From contig NZ_BMWC01000003.1 in assembly GCF_014651035.1 (NCBI RefSeq), positions 1-64,000 on the forward strand: a stretch of 64,000 nucleotides of DNA, written 5' to 3'. Positions 1-8,001 of this stretch are shown here, in pieces. The DNA comes from Streptomyces lomondensis (lineage in GTDB: Bacteria > Actinomycetota > Actinomycetes > Streptomycetales > Streptomycetaceae). Under the pieces are notes generated by a model, which saw only the letters and a list, made by a program, of their open reading frames with translations, ran no database searches and was not told the origin of the DNA. Positions within the stretch are counted from its first letter, which is position 1; every line of letters begins with the position of its first letter. Position numbers and translations under genes: made by a program.

Positions 1-49
1 CACCGGCACTGAACAGCACCGTCACTTCCCTGCGACCTGATCCAAACGA

Positions 50-65
50 CAGGCCCTAGGGCCTG
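50..65. repeat. 16-bp perfect palindrome next to a direct repeat
   Basis: CAGGCCCTAGGGCCTG reads the same on both strands. It is flanked by two near-identical copies of CTGATCC(A/G)AAC, at about 37-47 and 63-73. It lies just past the stop codon of the leftward GDSL hydrolase gene. It could be a terminator or a relic of a transposon end; nothing in the sequence decides between these. Confidence 0.5.
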
Positions 66-81
66 ATCCGAACAACACCCC

Positions 82-1848
82 CTACGACCGGAGCAGCCGC
101 AGGTCGACCGACTCCGCCAGGGCCGCCAGCCCCGCGTCGCCCGGATGCAGATGGTCCCCGCTGTCGTACGCGGGCAGCATCCGGGACGGCCGCTGCGGAT
201 CGCGCACCACCGCGTCGAAGTCGAGCACGCCGTCGAAGACCTCGCCGTCCCGGATCCACTCGTTGACCGCGACCCGCTCGGCGTCGACGGCGGCCGTGCA
301 CCGCGCCTCGCCCTCGCAGGGCAGGATCGTCGCCGCGAGCATCCTCACGCCCCGGGCGTGCCCGCGCGCCGCGATCTCCCGCAGCCCGGCGATCACCTGC
401 TCCGCGGAGGTGTCCCACCGCAGGTCGTTGACGCCCTCGAAGACGACCGCCGTACGTACCGACGGCTGGGCGAGGACGTCCCGGTCGAACCGGTGCAGGG
501 CGCTCACCCCGGCGGTGTCCGTGGACACCCCGTCGCCGGGGTAGCGGTCGGTGACCACGCGGTTGCCCGAGACGCCCTGGTTCAGCACGCCGTAGCGCGG
601 GACGGTGTTCTGGGCGAGCAGCCGGTCGGCCAGGACGTCGGGCCAGCGCCGGTTCGCGTCCACCGTGGACCTGTCGCCGTCGGTGATCGAGTCCCCGAGC
701 AGCACCACGGACCCGGGCCCGCCGCCCACGTCGACCCCGGCGAGCAGCGGCCAGCTGCTGATCACGGACGTGTACGCCCCCGCCGAGCCGTCCGCCGCGT
801 GGTCGCCGGGCTCGCTGACGTACGACCGCTGCTGGGCGAGCCGGTGCACGGGCGCCGCCGCCACCGTGCCGGGCAGGTGGAAGCTCACCAGCAGGTTGGT
901 GTCCGCGGGCACGGCGAAGCCGAGGGGATCGCTGTAGGCCTGCGCGCCGGCCGGGATCTCCACGCCCGCCGCACCGCCGAAGGACAGCGGCACCGGAGTG
1001 CCCCGCGAGGCCGCGCCCGACGCCTGCACCGCCACCGTCGCGCTCCCGATCCGCACCGGAGCCGCCGCGAACGTGTTGTCGAACCGCACCCGCACCCGGG
1101 GCCCGCCGGCCGAGGTGTGCACCACCAGCCGCAGCGTCCGGTCGGTCCAGGGCCCCACCGCGGCGTAACCGCCCGTGGACGTCGCCCAGCTGCCCGTCCA
1201 GCCCTGCGTCGCGGTCCGTACCGACAGCGCGAAGACATGCAGCCCGGCCGCGCGCGGCAGCCGGACCGAGGCGACCGCGCGCCCCGGCGCGAGCGGCACC
1301 GTCACGACGTACAGGCGGGCCCGCTCGGCGAGTTGCCCGCCGGGCGTGTTGATGTGCGGCAGGGCCACCGCCTTCGTGGCGAGCGGACCGGTGCGCCAGT
1401 CCGGCGCGGTCAGCCGGTAAGCGGAGCGCGTGCCGTTCGCGTACGTGATCGTGCCCGGCCCGCCCACCTCCGTGCCGGCGGTGCCCGCCACCAGGAAGGC
1501 GAGGGCGTCACCGCGCCCCGTGACGCGGACGTCCTGCCCGGCGGCCCGGACGTTGTCCGGCTCGCCGGGCTGCCGCTCGGGCCAGGTCAGCCGGGCCCCC
1601 TGGACGGTGAGGGTGCGGCCGGGTGTCCAGCCGGCGGCCCTGAGGTCCCGCGCCGACAGGGAGGCGCCGGCACCGTCGAAGTCGGCCCCCGCGGGCCGCT
1701 CGTCGTCGCTGACCGCGACGTTGTCGAACAGTCGCTCAAGCGGTACCGGCGCGGCCGGTCTCTCCTCGGCGGCCTGCGCCGGCACCGCCGAGATCAAGGA
1801 CCCGCACAGGGTCAGGACGACCAGGACCCCCCGGACACATCGGCGCAC
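82..1848 (-). CDS. secreted SGNH/GDSL-family hydrolase
   Basis: A secreted esterase/acylhydrolase-like protein of about 588 residues. The GTG start at 1848 was chosen because GAGGAG lies six bases upstream and a signal peptide follows at once: Arg residues, a Leu/Val core, then cleavage near AQAAEE. The long N-terminal half (about residues 30-370) looks like a beta-rich accessory region. The C-terminal third holds the SGNH blocks: LLGDSITDG with nucleophile Ser387, a GVNDL block, and DHLHP with Asp565 and His568. Natural substrate is unknown; family members deacylate carbohydrates or lipids. The gene stands alone, divergent from the next. Confidence 0.88.
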   Translation of the reverse strand: MRRCVRGVLVVLTLCGSLISAVPAQAAEERPAAPVPLERLFDNVAVSDDERPAGADFDGAGASLSARDLRAAGWTPGRTLTVQGARLTWPERQPGEPDNVRAAGQDVRVTGRGDALAFLVAGTAGTEVGGPGTITYANGTRSAYRLTAPDWRTGPLATKAVALPHINTPGGQLAERARLYVVTVPLAPGRAVASVRLPRAAGLHVFALSVRTATQGWTGSWATSTGGYAAVGPWTDRTLRLVVHTSAGGPRVRVRFDNTFAAAPVRIGSATVAVQASGAASRGTPVPLSFGGAAGVEIPAGAQAYSDPLGFAVPADTNLLVSFHLPGTVAAAPVHRLAQQRSYVSEPGDHAADGSAGAYTSVISSWPLLAGVDVGGGPGSVVLLGDSITDGDRSTVDANRRWPDVLADRLLAQNTVPRYGVLNQGVSGNRVVTDRYPGDGVSTDTAGVSALHRFDRDVLAQPSVRTAVVFEGVNDLRWDTSAEQVIAGLREIAARGHARGVRMLAATILPCEGEARCTAAVDAERVAVNEWIRDGEVFDGVLDFDAVVRDPQRPSRMLPAYDSGDHLHPGDAGLAALAESVDLRLLRS

Positions 1849-2091
1849 GGCCGACTCCTCCCGCTCATCGACACACGACGCGACACCACGAAACGCAGGG
1901 ACGGAACACGGCGACGGAACAGACGACGTACCGAAGACGTAACGACAGCCGATACGCAAGACGCACGGTGAAGCTAGGGAGACAACAGGGACTCGTCAAC
2001 GAGCCAGGGGCGAACACGGCGTGAACTCGACCGTCACCGACGGCCCGCGCGCCTGTGGTGCGTACGGCGGTACGAATGACACGCTGGACGT

Positions 2092-2499
2092 ATGAACATC
2101 CCTTTCCTGGGCAACCGGCGCCAGAAGGTGGGGTTCCCCGATCCGGCGGGCATCGCGGAACTCCTCGCCGAGTGTGAACTGCTCCGCTCCCAGGCGTCCC
2201 GGGCGGGTGTCCGGCTGGACGACTCGGCGGCCTCGCTGGAGGCGCTGGACCAGCTCCTGCCGCGCTGGCGGGACGACGAGGAGACGCTGCCCTGGCTCGG
2301 CAACGACGCCGGGCTCTACCTGGGCACGGTCATCGTGCGCACCGTCCCGGGAGCCGCCTGGGAGATCCGCTCCGACGGGCAGCCCGTCGTGCGGCTGGAC
2401 TCCGGCCGGGAGTTCGACGTCGTGGACTCCGGGCACGAGTGGGCCGCGAACGGCGTGCCCGAGCTGTCGCAGCTGTACGCGGAAGTCGCGGAGGCATGA
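2092..2499 (+). CDS. conserved streptomycete hypothetical protein (possibly DUF6278)
   Basis: A 135-residue soluble protein with no signal peptide or membrane segment. It is acidic, with the pattern of one helical segment (residues about 20-60) followed by a small beta-rich half containing GLYLGTVIVRTVPGA. It resembles small actinobacterial proteins that I remember as DUF6278; no function is known to me. The ribosome binding site is weak (TGGA). A short inverted repeat, CGTAC-GGCG-GTACG at 2061-2074, lies just upstream and may be a regulatory site. The next gene starts 140 bp downstream and looks separately transcribed. Confidence 0.7.
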   Translation: MNIPFLGNRRQKVGFPDPAGIAELLAECELLRSQASRAGVRLDDSAASLEALDQLLPRWRDDEETLPWLGNDAGLYLGTVIVRTVPGAAWEIRSDGQPVVRLDSGREFDVVDSGHEWAANGVPELSQLYAEVAEA

Positions 2500-2639
2500 A
2501 CGCCATGGCCAGAACCTTTGGCCCAAAGTCCGACGTAAATACGGCTAATGATCGAAAAGTGCGTGTCGCCCGACAAGTCTGATCTTGCCTGGATACGTTG
2601 CGGCAACCACCACACAGCTGAGAGTGAGTAGGGCTGAGC

Positions 2640-3383
2640 ATGGCCGTCGATCCGCTGATCGAGCTGCGTGACGTCAACAAGCACTTCGGGGAGCTGCATG
2701 TCCTGCGGGACATCAACCTCACCGTCGGCCGGGGAGAGGTGGTCGTGGTCATCGGCCCGTCGGGGTCGGGAAAGTCGACCCTGTGCCGGGCGATCAACCG
2801 GCTGGAGACCATCGAGTCCGGACAGATCGTCCTGGACGGGCAGCCGCTGCCGGAGGAGGGCAAGCCCCTGGCCCGGCTGCGCGCCGACGTCGGCATGGTC
2901 TTCCAGTCGTTCAACCTCTTCGCCCACAAGACCGTCCTGCAGAACGTCTCCCTGGGGCAGGTCAAGGCCCGCGGGCGCCGGAAGGAGGACGCCGACAAGC
3001 GCTCCCGGGAACTCCTCGACCGGGTCGGCGTCGCCGACCAGGCGGACAAGTACCCGGCGCAGCTCTCCGGCGGTCAGCAGCAGCGTGTGGCCATCGCCCG
3101 CGCCCTGGCCATGGAGCCCAAGGCGATGCTCTTCGACGAGCCGACCTCGGCCCTCGACCCGGAGATGATCAACGAGGTGCTGGAGGTCATGCGGCAACTG
3201 GCCCGCGACGGCATGACCATGATCGTCGTCACGCACGAGATGGGGTTCGCCCGCTCGGCCGCCAACCGCGTCGTCTTCATGGCCGACGGCCGGATCGTCG
3301 AGGACCGCACCCCCGACGAGTTCTTCACCAACCCCAGCAGTGACCGCGCCAAGGACTTCCTCTCCAAGATCCTCAAGCACTGA
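2640..3383 (+). CDS. gluA: polar amino acid (glutamate-type) ABC transporter ATPase, without its transporter
   Basis: A 247-residue ATPase of the PAAT/HAAT amino acid importer family (GluA/GlnQ type). Visible motifs are Walker A GPSGSGKST, Q-loop VFQSFNLF, signature LSGGQQQR, Walker B AMLFDEP and switch His in VVTHEMGFA. GluA normally sits at the head of gluABCD, with a binding protein and two permeases. Here the next gene runs the other way and encodes a hydrolase, so the ATPase is an orphan. It may energise a transporter encoded elsewhere or be left from a lost operon. It is full length and looks intact. The upstream 140 bp is relatively A/T-rich (AAATACGGCTAATGATCG) and may hold the promoter. 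Confidence 0.9.
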   Translation: MAVDPLIELRDVNKHFGELHVLRDINLTVGRGEVVVVIGPSGSGKSTLCRAINRLETIESGQIVLDGQPLPEEGKPLARLRADVGMVFQSFNLFAHKTVLQNVSLGQVKARGRRKEDADKRSRELLDRVGVADQADKYPAQLSGGQQQRVAIARALAMEPKAMLFDEPTSALDPEMINEVLEVMRQLARDGMTMIVVTHEMGFARSAANRVVFMADGRIVEDRTPDEFFTNPSSDRAKDFLSKILKH

Positions 3384-3606
3384 ACGGGCGGGCACCGGAC
3401 GGCTCATCGCATCGGACCTCGACTACGATGTGCCCTTCATCCCTGTCGGAGAGGGGGACTTCGCCGAATTCCGCCGACACCGCCCGGGGTGAGCAGACCG
3501 CCCGCCCGGTCCGCGGGGCGTTCCCGCCGGGCGCGGACCCCATGGCGCTGTCGGCCACGGGGGCGGCGGTTCACATCGGCCAGGCCCGTCCGGCGGCAGC
3601 CGGAGA

Positions 3607-5175
3607 TCACTGCTCGCGCAGCGGGACCGACACGTACGACGGGTCGCTCACCGGCGAGGAGAAGGTCAGCTGCGCGCCGGACGGGTTGTGCTCGATGTAG
3701 AGCGGGTCGACCGTGTCGACGACCAGGGCGAGGCGATGCCCGGCCGGGACGTCGTAGGCCGTGGAGTACAGCTCCAGGTCGACGCCGAACGGCTTTCCGG
3801 GGGTGCGCCCGTGGAAGGTGTACGGCGCGTGGGTGACCAGCTTGCCGAGGCCGAGCGGCCCCACGTCGTACAGGTAGGCGACGAGGGTGCCGCTCTCCTT
3901 GGCCGGTGTGAGGGTTGTGTGCAACTTCGCCGTCCCCCGTACCTGTTGGGCGGTGGCGTACTTCTCCGACTGCCACACGGCGGCCCAGCGGCGGGGGAGC
4001 AGCGGGATCGAGGCCATCGGGGGCAGCTGGGCCATCTGGTCGAGGATGCTGGACAGGAAGACGACCCCGCCGTCCGCGCCCGAGTTCACGTTCGCGTGGA
4101 TCGTCTTCGAGCCCGCGAGGGCGATCTTCCGGTCGTTCGCGCCGACCGACTTCCAGTCCGGGTAGCCCTCGTAGCCGCCCGCGGAGCGGGACTTGAGCTG
4201 GACGGGCAGCTCGCGGTCGATGCCGTTGGCCTCGCCCCGCAGGTAGTGGTCGAACCAGCGCCGGGTGTCCTTCCACACGTCGTTGGGCAGCCCGAACAGG
4301 CCGGTCAGCTCGGCGGTGGCGTGGTCCCCGGGCCGCAGCTCCAGCCGCTTGGGGCCGGTCAGCTTCTCGTGGAAGTCGGCGTACTGGTTGGGCGGGAAGA
4401 CCGAGTCGCCCCAGGCGTTGGCGAGCATGATCGCCGCGCCGTTCTTGTTGATCTGGTCGACGTACGTAACAGCGGAACGTTTCTTCCCCCAGGCGATGAG
4501 CTCCGGCTCCTTCGCCAGATTGGAGTTGTAGAAGTCGTCGAAGACCTGCCGGAGTTCGGCGCTCTGCCGGCCCGTGACGATGCTCGCGCCGTCCAGCAGG
4601 GCGGCCGCCTGGACGTGCTGGGTGCGCCCGGCGTAGATCGAGCCGATCAGGTCGGCCCAGCCGCTCAGCGAGGCGACCGCCTTGACCCGTTTGTCATGGG
4701 CGGCGGTGAGCAGGCTGATGCCGGCGCCGTAGGAGACGCCCGCCATGCCGATGTGCCCGGCGTCCGAAGGGGTGTTCGCGAGCGCCCAGTCGATGACCTT
4801 CGACGCGTCGGCGACATCGGGTGGGCCCGCCACTTCTATCTCGCCGCCCGACTGCCAGAAGCCGCGCACGTTGTACGTGACCACGACGTATCCGGAGTCG
4901 GCGAGCTGCTGCGCCTGCGCCAGGTACTCGATCTGGGGCAGGCCCCAGCTCGTGGGCAGGACGAGCAGCGGGAAGCGGTCGGTGCCGCGGGCGCCGGCCG
5001 GGGTGACGACGTTGGCCTTGAGGACGGTGCCGCCCTCGCCGGCGATGTCGACGAAGCGGACGGGGTTCGGCGCCGCCTGGGCGGTGGGGGCGATTCCGAG
5101 GGCGGTGCCGGCGACCAGGGTCGCCGAGACGGCGCCTACGGCGGTGGTGCGCAGGGCCTTGCGGTGATGTCCCAC
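3607..5175 (-). CDS. secreted CocE/X-Pro dipeptidyl-peptidase-type alpha/beta hydrolase
   Basis: A 522-residue secreted peptidase or acylase of the S15/CocE type. It starts with GTG behind GAGGAG. The signal peptide has a twin-basic N-region and cleaves near TAQAAP (residue 35). The alpha/beta-hydrolase core shows the elbow GVSYGAG with Ser148, the acid in NAWGDS (Asp257) and the base in RPGDHATAE (His285). From about residue 350 a beta-sandwich typical of X-Pro dipeptidyl-peptidase C-terminal domains follows. It probably acts on extracellular peptides or esters. TTACC-type inverted repeats upstream suggest repression. Confidence 0.87.
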   Translation of the reverse strand: MGHHRKALRTTAVGAVSATLVAGTALGIAPTAQAAPNPVRFVDIAGEGGTVLKANVVTPAGARGTDRFPLLVLPTSWGLPQIEYLAQAQQLADSGYVVVTYNVRGFWQSGGEIEVAGPPDVADASKVIDWALANTPSDAGHIGMAGVSYGAGISLLTAAHDKRVKAVASLSGWADLIGSIYAGRTQHVQAAALLDGASIVTGRQSAELRQVFDDFYNSNLAKEPELIAWGKKRSAVTYVDQINKNGAAIMLANAWGDSVFPPNQYADFHEKLTGPKRLELRPGDHATAELTGLFGLPNDVWKDTRRWFDHYLRGEANGIDRELPVQLKSRSAGGYEGYPDWKSVGANDRKIALAGSKTIHANVNSGADGGVVFLSSILDQMAQLPPMASIPLLPRRWAAVWQSEKYATAQQVRGTAKLHTTLTPAKESGTLVAYLYDVGPLGLGKLVTHAPYTFHGRTPGKPFGVDLELYSTAYDVPAGHRLALVVDTVDPLYIEHNPSGAQLTFSSPVSDPSYVSVPLREQ

Positions 5176-5229
5176 GGGTCACTCCTCACTCGTGTCAGTG
5201 CAAAGTGACCGAACGGTAACCGTGCCCCC

Positions 5230-5242
5230 TTACCAGTGGTAA
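5230..5242. promoter_or_regulatory. candidate operator upstream of the CocE-type hydrolase
   Basis: TTACCAGTGGTAA is a perfect 5-bp-arm inverted repeat 55-67 bp upstream of the hydrolase start. Related GGTAA/TTACC half sites occur at about 5214 and 5249, so the interval holds several copies of the same half site. This is the layout expected of a repressor or activator binding region. No regulator gene lies next to it. Confidence 0.4.
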
Positions 5243-5291
5243 CCCGTCGGTAAGTTACGTGGCAGTAACGATTGTTGAGCAGTGGAGGACT

Positions 5292-6047
5292 TCAGGAGGC
5301 GCGGTGTGTACTGCGTGGAGCCGCGGCGGGCAGCGGCGTCTGGGCCGCACGGGTCACGTCCTCGACCAGTTCGACGACGTCCGGGCCGTACGCCTGGGAG
5401 TTGATCACCTTCAGCAGCAGCACGAAGGAGCTGCCGCCGTACTTGCGGGCCAGCCGCTCGTGGTTGCGGGCGAGGTAGCGGGTGGTTGCCTGGTTGGTGA
5501 TCGACGTCTGGCCGCAGAAGAGGAACACCGGACGGGTGTTCTGGCTGCGCTCGGCGGTGAGCCGGGCGAGCAGCGCGTACTCCTCCCTGCCGTTCTCCAC
5601 GCGGTAGCGCTCCGAGCCGACCAGGAACGAGCCCCGGTCCGGGCCCGGTTCGGCGTCCACGTTCACTCGCACACCGGGCAGCAGGGAGGACAGATGGGCC
5701 GCCATCCGGCGGTTCGACGCCGGGCCGCCCACACAGAACTCGGTGCGCTCACCGAAGCCCTGACGCGCGGTGTCGTGCGGGAGGATCTGGGCGTGGGCGT
5801 TGCAGTCCTTGATCAGCGCGGCGAGTTCGAGCAGCGCGAACACGTCGTAGCGCATCACCGCCAACTCGGGTCCCGCGGCACCGCGGTTCACCACCAGCAG
5901 CGACTCGGAGTTGTCGGGCAGCCCGAAGAACGCCTGCTTCCGGCGGAGCCTGCGCCGGTACAGGTAGGTGCGGGCCACCCAGCCCAGCGCGGCGCTGATG
6001 CCCGCCGCTATGACGCCCAGGACGATGTTGCGCACGTCGTCGTTCAT
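5292..6047 (-). CDS. membrane-anchored protein of unknown function
   Basis: A 251-residue protein. The start at 6047 was chosen because it places a single hydrophobic helix (residues about 6-24, NIVLGVIAAGISAALGW) at the N terminus, followed by a basic YRRRLRRK stop-transfer segment; the ribosome binding site is poor. The rest is a cytoplasmic Rossmann-like alpha/beta domain with a GGPASNRRMA loop and, later, the segment CGQTSITNQATTRYL. Those glycine/asparagine loops recall nucleotide- or NAD-handling folds such as the DrHyd/TIR-like families, but I cannot assign one. The gene is divergent from ggt across a 104-bp spacer. Confidence 0.7.
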   Translation of the reverse strand: MNDDVRNIVLGVIAAGISAALGWVARTYLYRRRLRRKQAFFGLPDNSESLLVVNRGAAGPELAVMRYDVFALLELAALIKDCNAHAQILPHDTARQGFGERTEFCVGGPASNRRMAAHLSSLLPGVRVNVDAEPGPDRGSFLVGSERYRVENGREEYALLARLTAERSQNTRPVFLFCGQTSITNQATTRYLARNHERLARKYGGSSFVLLLKVINSQAYGPDVVELVEDVTRAAQTPLPAAAPRSTHRAS

Positions 6048-6151
6048 GGGCGCGCATGGTAGCGGGCCCGACGCACCGGGGTTCGACGCCTGCCTGACGC
6101 GGCCATGGCGATGAATTAAGCTGCGCGAACGGCCTTTGACTGGAGGTGCGG

Positions 6152-7951
6152 ATGCGTCGCCCTGTCGCACGGAATCTGACGGTCCTGGCGGTCTCGGCCG
6201 CCGTGGTGGCTTCGGTGGGGGCGGCAGCGCCACCCGCCGCGCAGAGCCCCGGGGGTGAGAAGACCCCCCTGGCCGTCGGCTACGGCGGCGCCGTCTCCAG
6301 CGTCGACCCGGACGCCTCCGCCGCCGGGATCGAGGTCCTCAGGAAGGGCGGCAACGCCGTCGACGCGGCCGTCGCCACGGCCGCCGCGCTCGGCGTCACC
6401 GAGCCCTACTCCGCCGGCGTCGGCGGAGGCGGCTACTTCGTCTACTACGACGCCGACTCCCGCACGGTGCGCACCATCGACGGCCGCGAGACCGCCCCGC
6501 TGAGCGCCGGCAAGGACCTGTTCGTCGAGAACGGCAAGCCCGTCCCCTTCGCCGAAGCCGTCAGCAGCGGCCTGAGCGTCGGCACGCCGGGCACGCCCGC
6601 CACCTGGCAGACGGCGCTGGACAAGTGGGGCACCAAGCGGCTCTCCAGTCTGCTGAAGCCGGCCGAGCGGCTCGCCCGCGACGGCTTCACGGTCGACGAG
6701 ACCTTCCGCGCGCAGACGGCGGCCAACGAGACCCGCTTCCGCTACTTCCCGGACACCGCCGAGCTGTTCCTGCCGGGCGGGCGGCTGCCGGTCGTGGGCT
6801 CCACCTTCAGGAATCCCGATCTCGCGCGCACCTACGCGGAGTTGGGGCGCAAGGGTGTCGGGGCGATGTACCACGGCCCGCTCGGCCGGGACATCGTCGA
6901 CACGGTCAACAAGCCGCCGGTGGACCCGGACTCGGGCTGGAACGCCCGCCCGGGCGACCTGTCCGCCACGGACCTGGCGGCGTACCGCACCAAGCTCCAG
7001 GCGCCCACCAGGACCTCGTACCGGGGCCTCGGCGTCTACTCCATGGCGCCGTCCTCCTCCGGAGGCACGACGGTCGGGGAGGCGCTGAACATCCTGGAGC
7101 GGACCGACCTGTCGAAGGCGAGCGAGGCGGAGTACCTGCACCGGTACATCGAGGCGAGCCGGATCGCCTTCGCGGACCGGGGGCGTTGGGTGGGCGACCC
7201 GGCCTTCGAGGACGTGCCGACGAAGGAGCTGCTGTCACAGCGGTTCGCCGACTCGCGGGCGTGCCTGATCAAGGACGACGCCGTGCTCACCAGTCCCGTG
7301 GCGCCCGGTGATCCGCGTGACCCGCAGCCGTGCGGTTCCGGCGGTACGGCCGCTCCCACGACGTACGAGGGGGACAGCACCACGCATCTGACCGTGGCCG
7401 ACCGGTGGGGGAACGTCGTCTCCTACACCCTCACCATCGAGCAGACCGGTGGGAGCGGGATCACCGTGCCCGGGCGGGGGTTCATCCTCAACAACGAGCT
7501 GACGGACTTCTCCTTCACGCCGGCGAATCCCGCGGTGCACGACCCGAATCTGCCGGGGCCGGGGAAGCGGCCCCGGTCCTCGATGTCGCCGACGATCGTT
7601 CTCGACCGGCAGGACCGGCCCGTGGTGGCGCTGGGGTCGCCGGGCGGGGCGACGATCATCACGACCGTGCTGCAGACGCTCACCGGGTTTTTGGACCGGG
7701 GGTTGCCGCTCGTCGACGCGATCGCGGCGCCTCGGGCGAGTCAGCGGAATGCCGCGCAGACCGAGCTGGAGCCGGGGCTCGACCGTGAGGTTCGGGAGCG
7801 GCTGGAAGCGATCGGGCACGTCTTCAGGTCGAACCCGGAGATCGGGGCGGCTACGGGGGTTCAGCGGTTGCCGGGTGGGCAGTGGCTTGCCGCCGCCGAG
7901 ACCGAGCGGAGGGGTGGGGGGTCGGCCATGGTGGTGTGGCCTGTGCGTTGA
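6152..7951 (+). CDS. ggt: secreted gamma-glutamyltransferase
   Basis: Gamma-glutamyltranspeptidase (about 599 aa) hydrolyses or transfers the gamma-glutamyl group of glutathione-like compounds outside the cell. The ATG at 6152 is preferred over the GTG at 6146, because GGAGG at 6142-6146 overlaps the GTG but is correctly spaced for the ATG. The N terminus is a signal peptide. The autoprocessing site is the TTH triad in GDSTTHLTV, which makes Thr410 the new N terminus of the small subunit. The substrate-binding SSMSP and GSPGG (oxyanion) motifs are present. A second, non-secreted homologue is at 30.8 kb. Confidence 0.93.
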   Translation: MRRPVARNLTVLAVSAAVVASVGAAAPPAAQSPGGEKTPLAVGYGGAVSSVDPDASAAGIEVLRKGGNAVDAAVATAAALGVTEPYSAGVGGGGYFVYYDADSRTVRTIDGRETAPLSAGKDLFVENGKPVPFAEAVSSGLSVGTPGTPATWQTALDKWGTKRLSSLLKPAERLARDGFTVDETFRAQTAANETRFRYFPDTAELFLPGGRLPVVGSTFRNPDLARTYAELGRKGVGAMYHGPLGRDIVDTVNKPPVDPDSGWNARPGDLSATDLAAYRTKLQAPTRTSYRGLGVYSMAPSSSGGTTVGEALNILERTDLSKASEAEYLHRYIEASRIAFADRGRWVGDPAFEDVPTKELLSQRFADSRACLIKDDAVLTSPVAPGDPRDPQPCGSGGTAAPTTYEGDSTTHLTVADRWGNVVSYTLTIEQTGGSGITVPGRGFILNNELTDFSFTPANPAVHDPNLPGPGKRPRSSMSPTIVLDRQDRPVVALGSPGGATIITTVLQTLTGFLDRGLPLVDAIAAPRASQRNAAQTELEPGLDREVRERLEAIGHVFRSNPEIGAATGVQRLPGGQWLAAAETERRGGGSAMVVWPVR

Positions 7952-7973
7952 GGGCCGGGTGCGGGCGGGCGGG

Positions 7974-8001
7974 GGCTGGTCGCACAGTTCCCCGCGCCCC
8001 T
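7974..8001 (-). repeat. partial copy of a streptomycete intergenic repeat
   Basis: Read on the minus strand, the stretch gives AGGGGCGCGGGGAACTGTGC followed by GACCAGCC. It matches the start of the longer repeats at 18867-18930 and 53504-53563. It lies between convergent ggt and the Clp gene and touches the Clp stop codon, so it may form part of their transcription end. Confidence 0.55.

Noticed and set aside
145..1971. 608-codon plus-strand frame opposite the GDSL hydrolase
   Set aside because: It is the antisense shadow of a gene with clear SGNH motifs and signal peptide; the translation is Arg/Pro/His-rich without any domain.
3428..3700. Possible small gene after the orphan ATPase
   Set aside because: No ribosome binding site, no homology-like pattern, and it runs into the 3' end of the convergent hydrolase gene; it is not a permease fragment.
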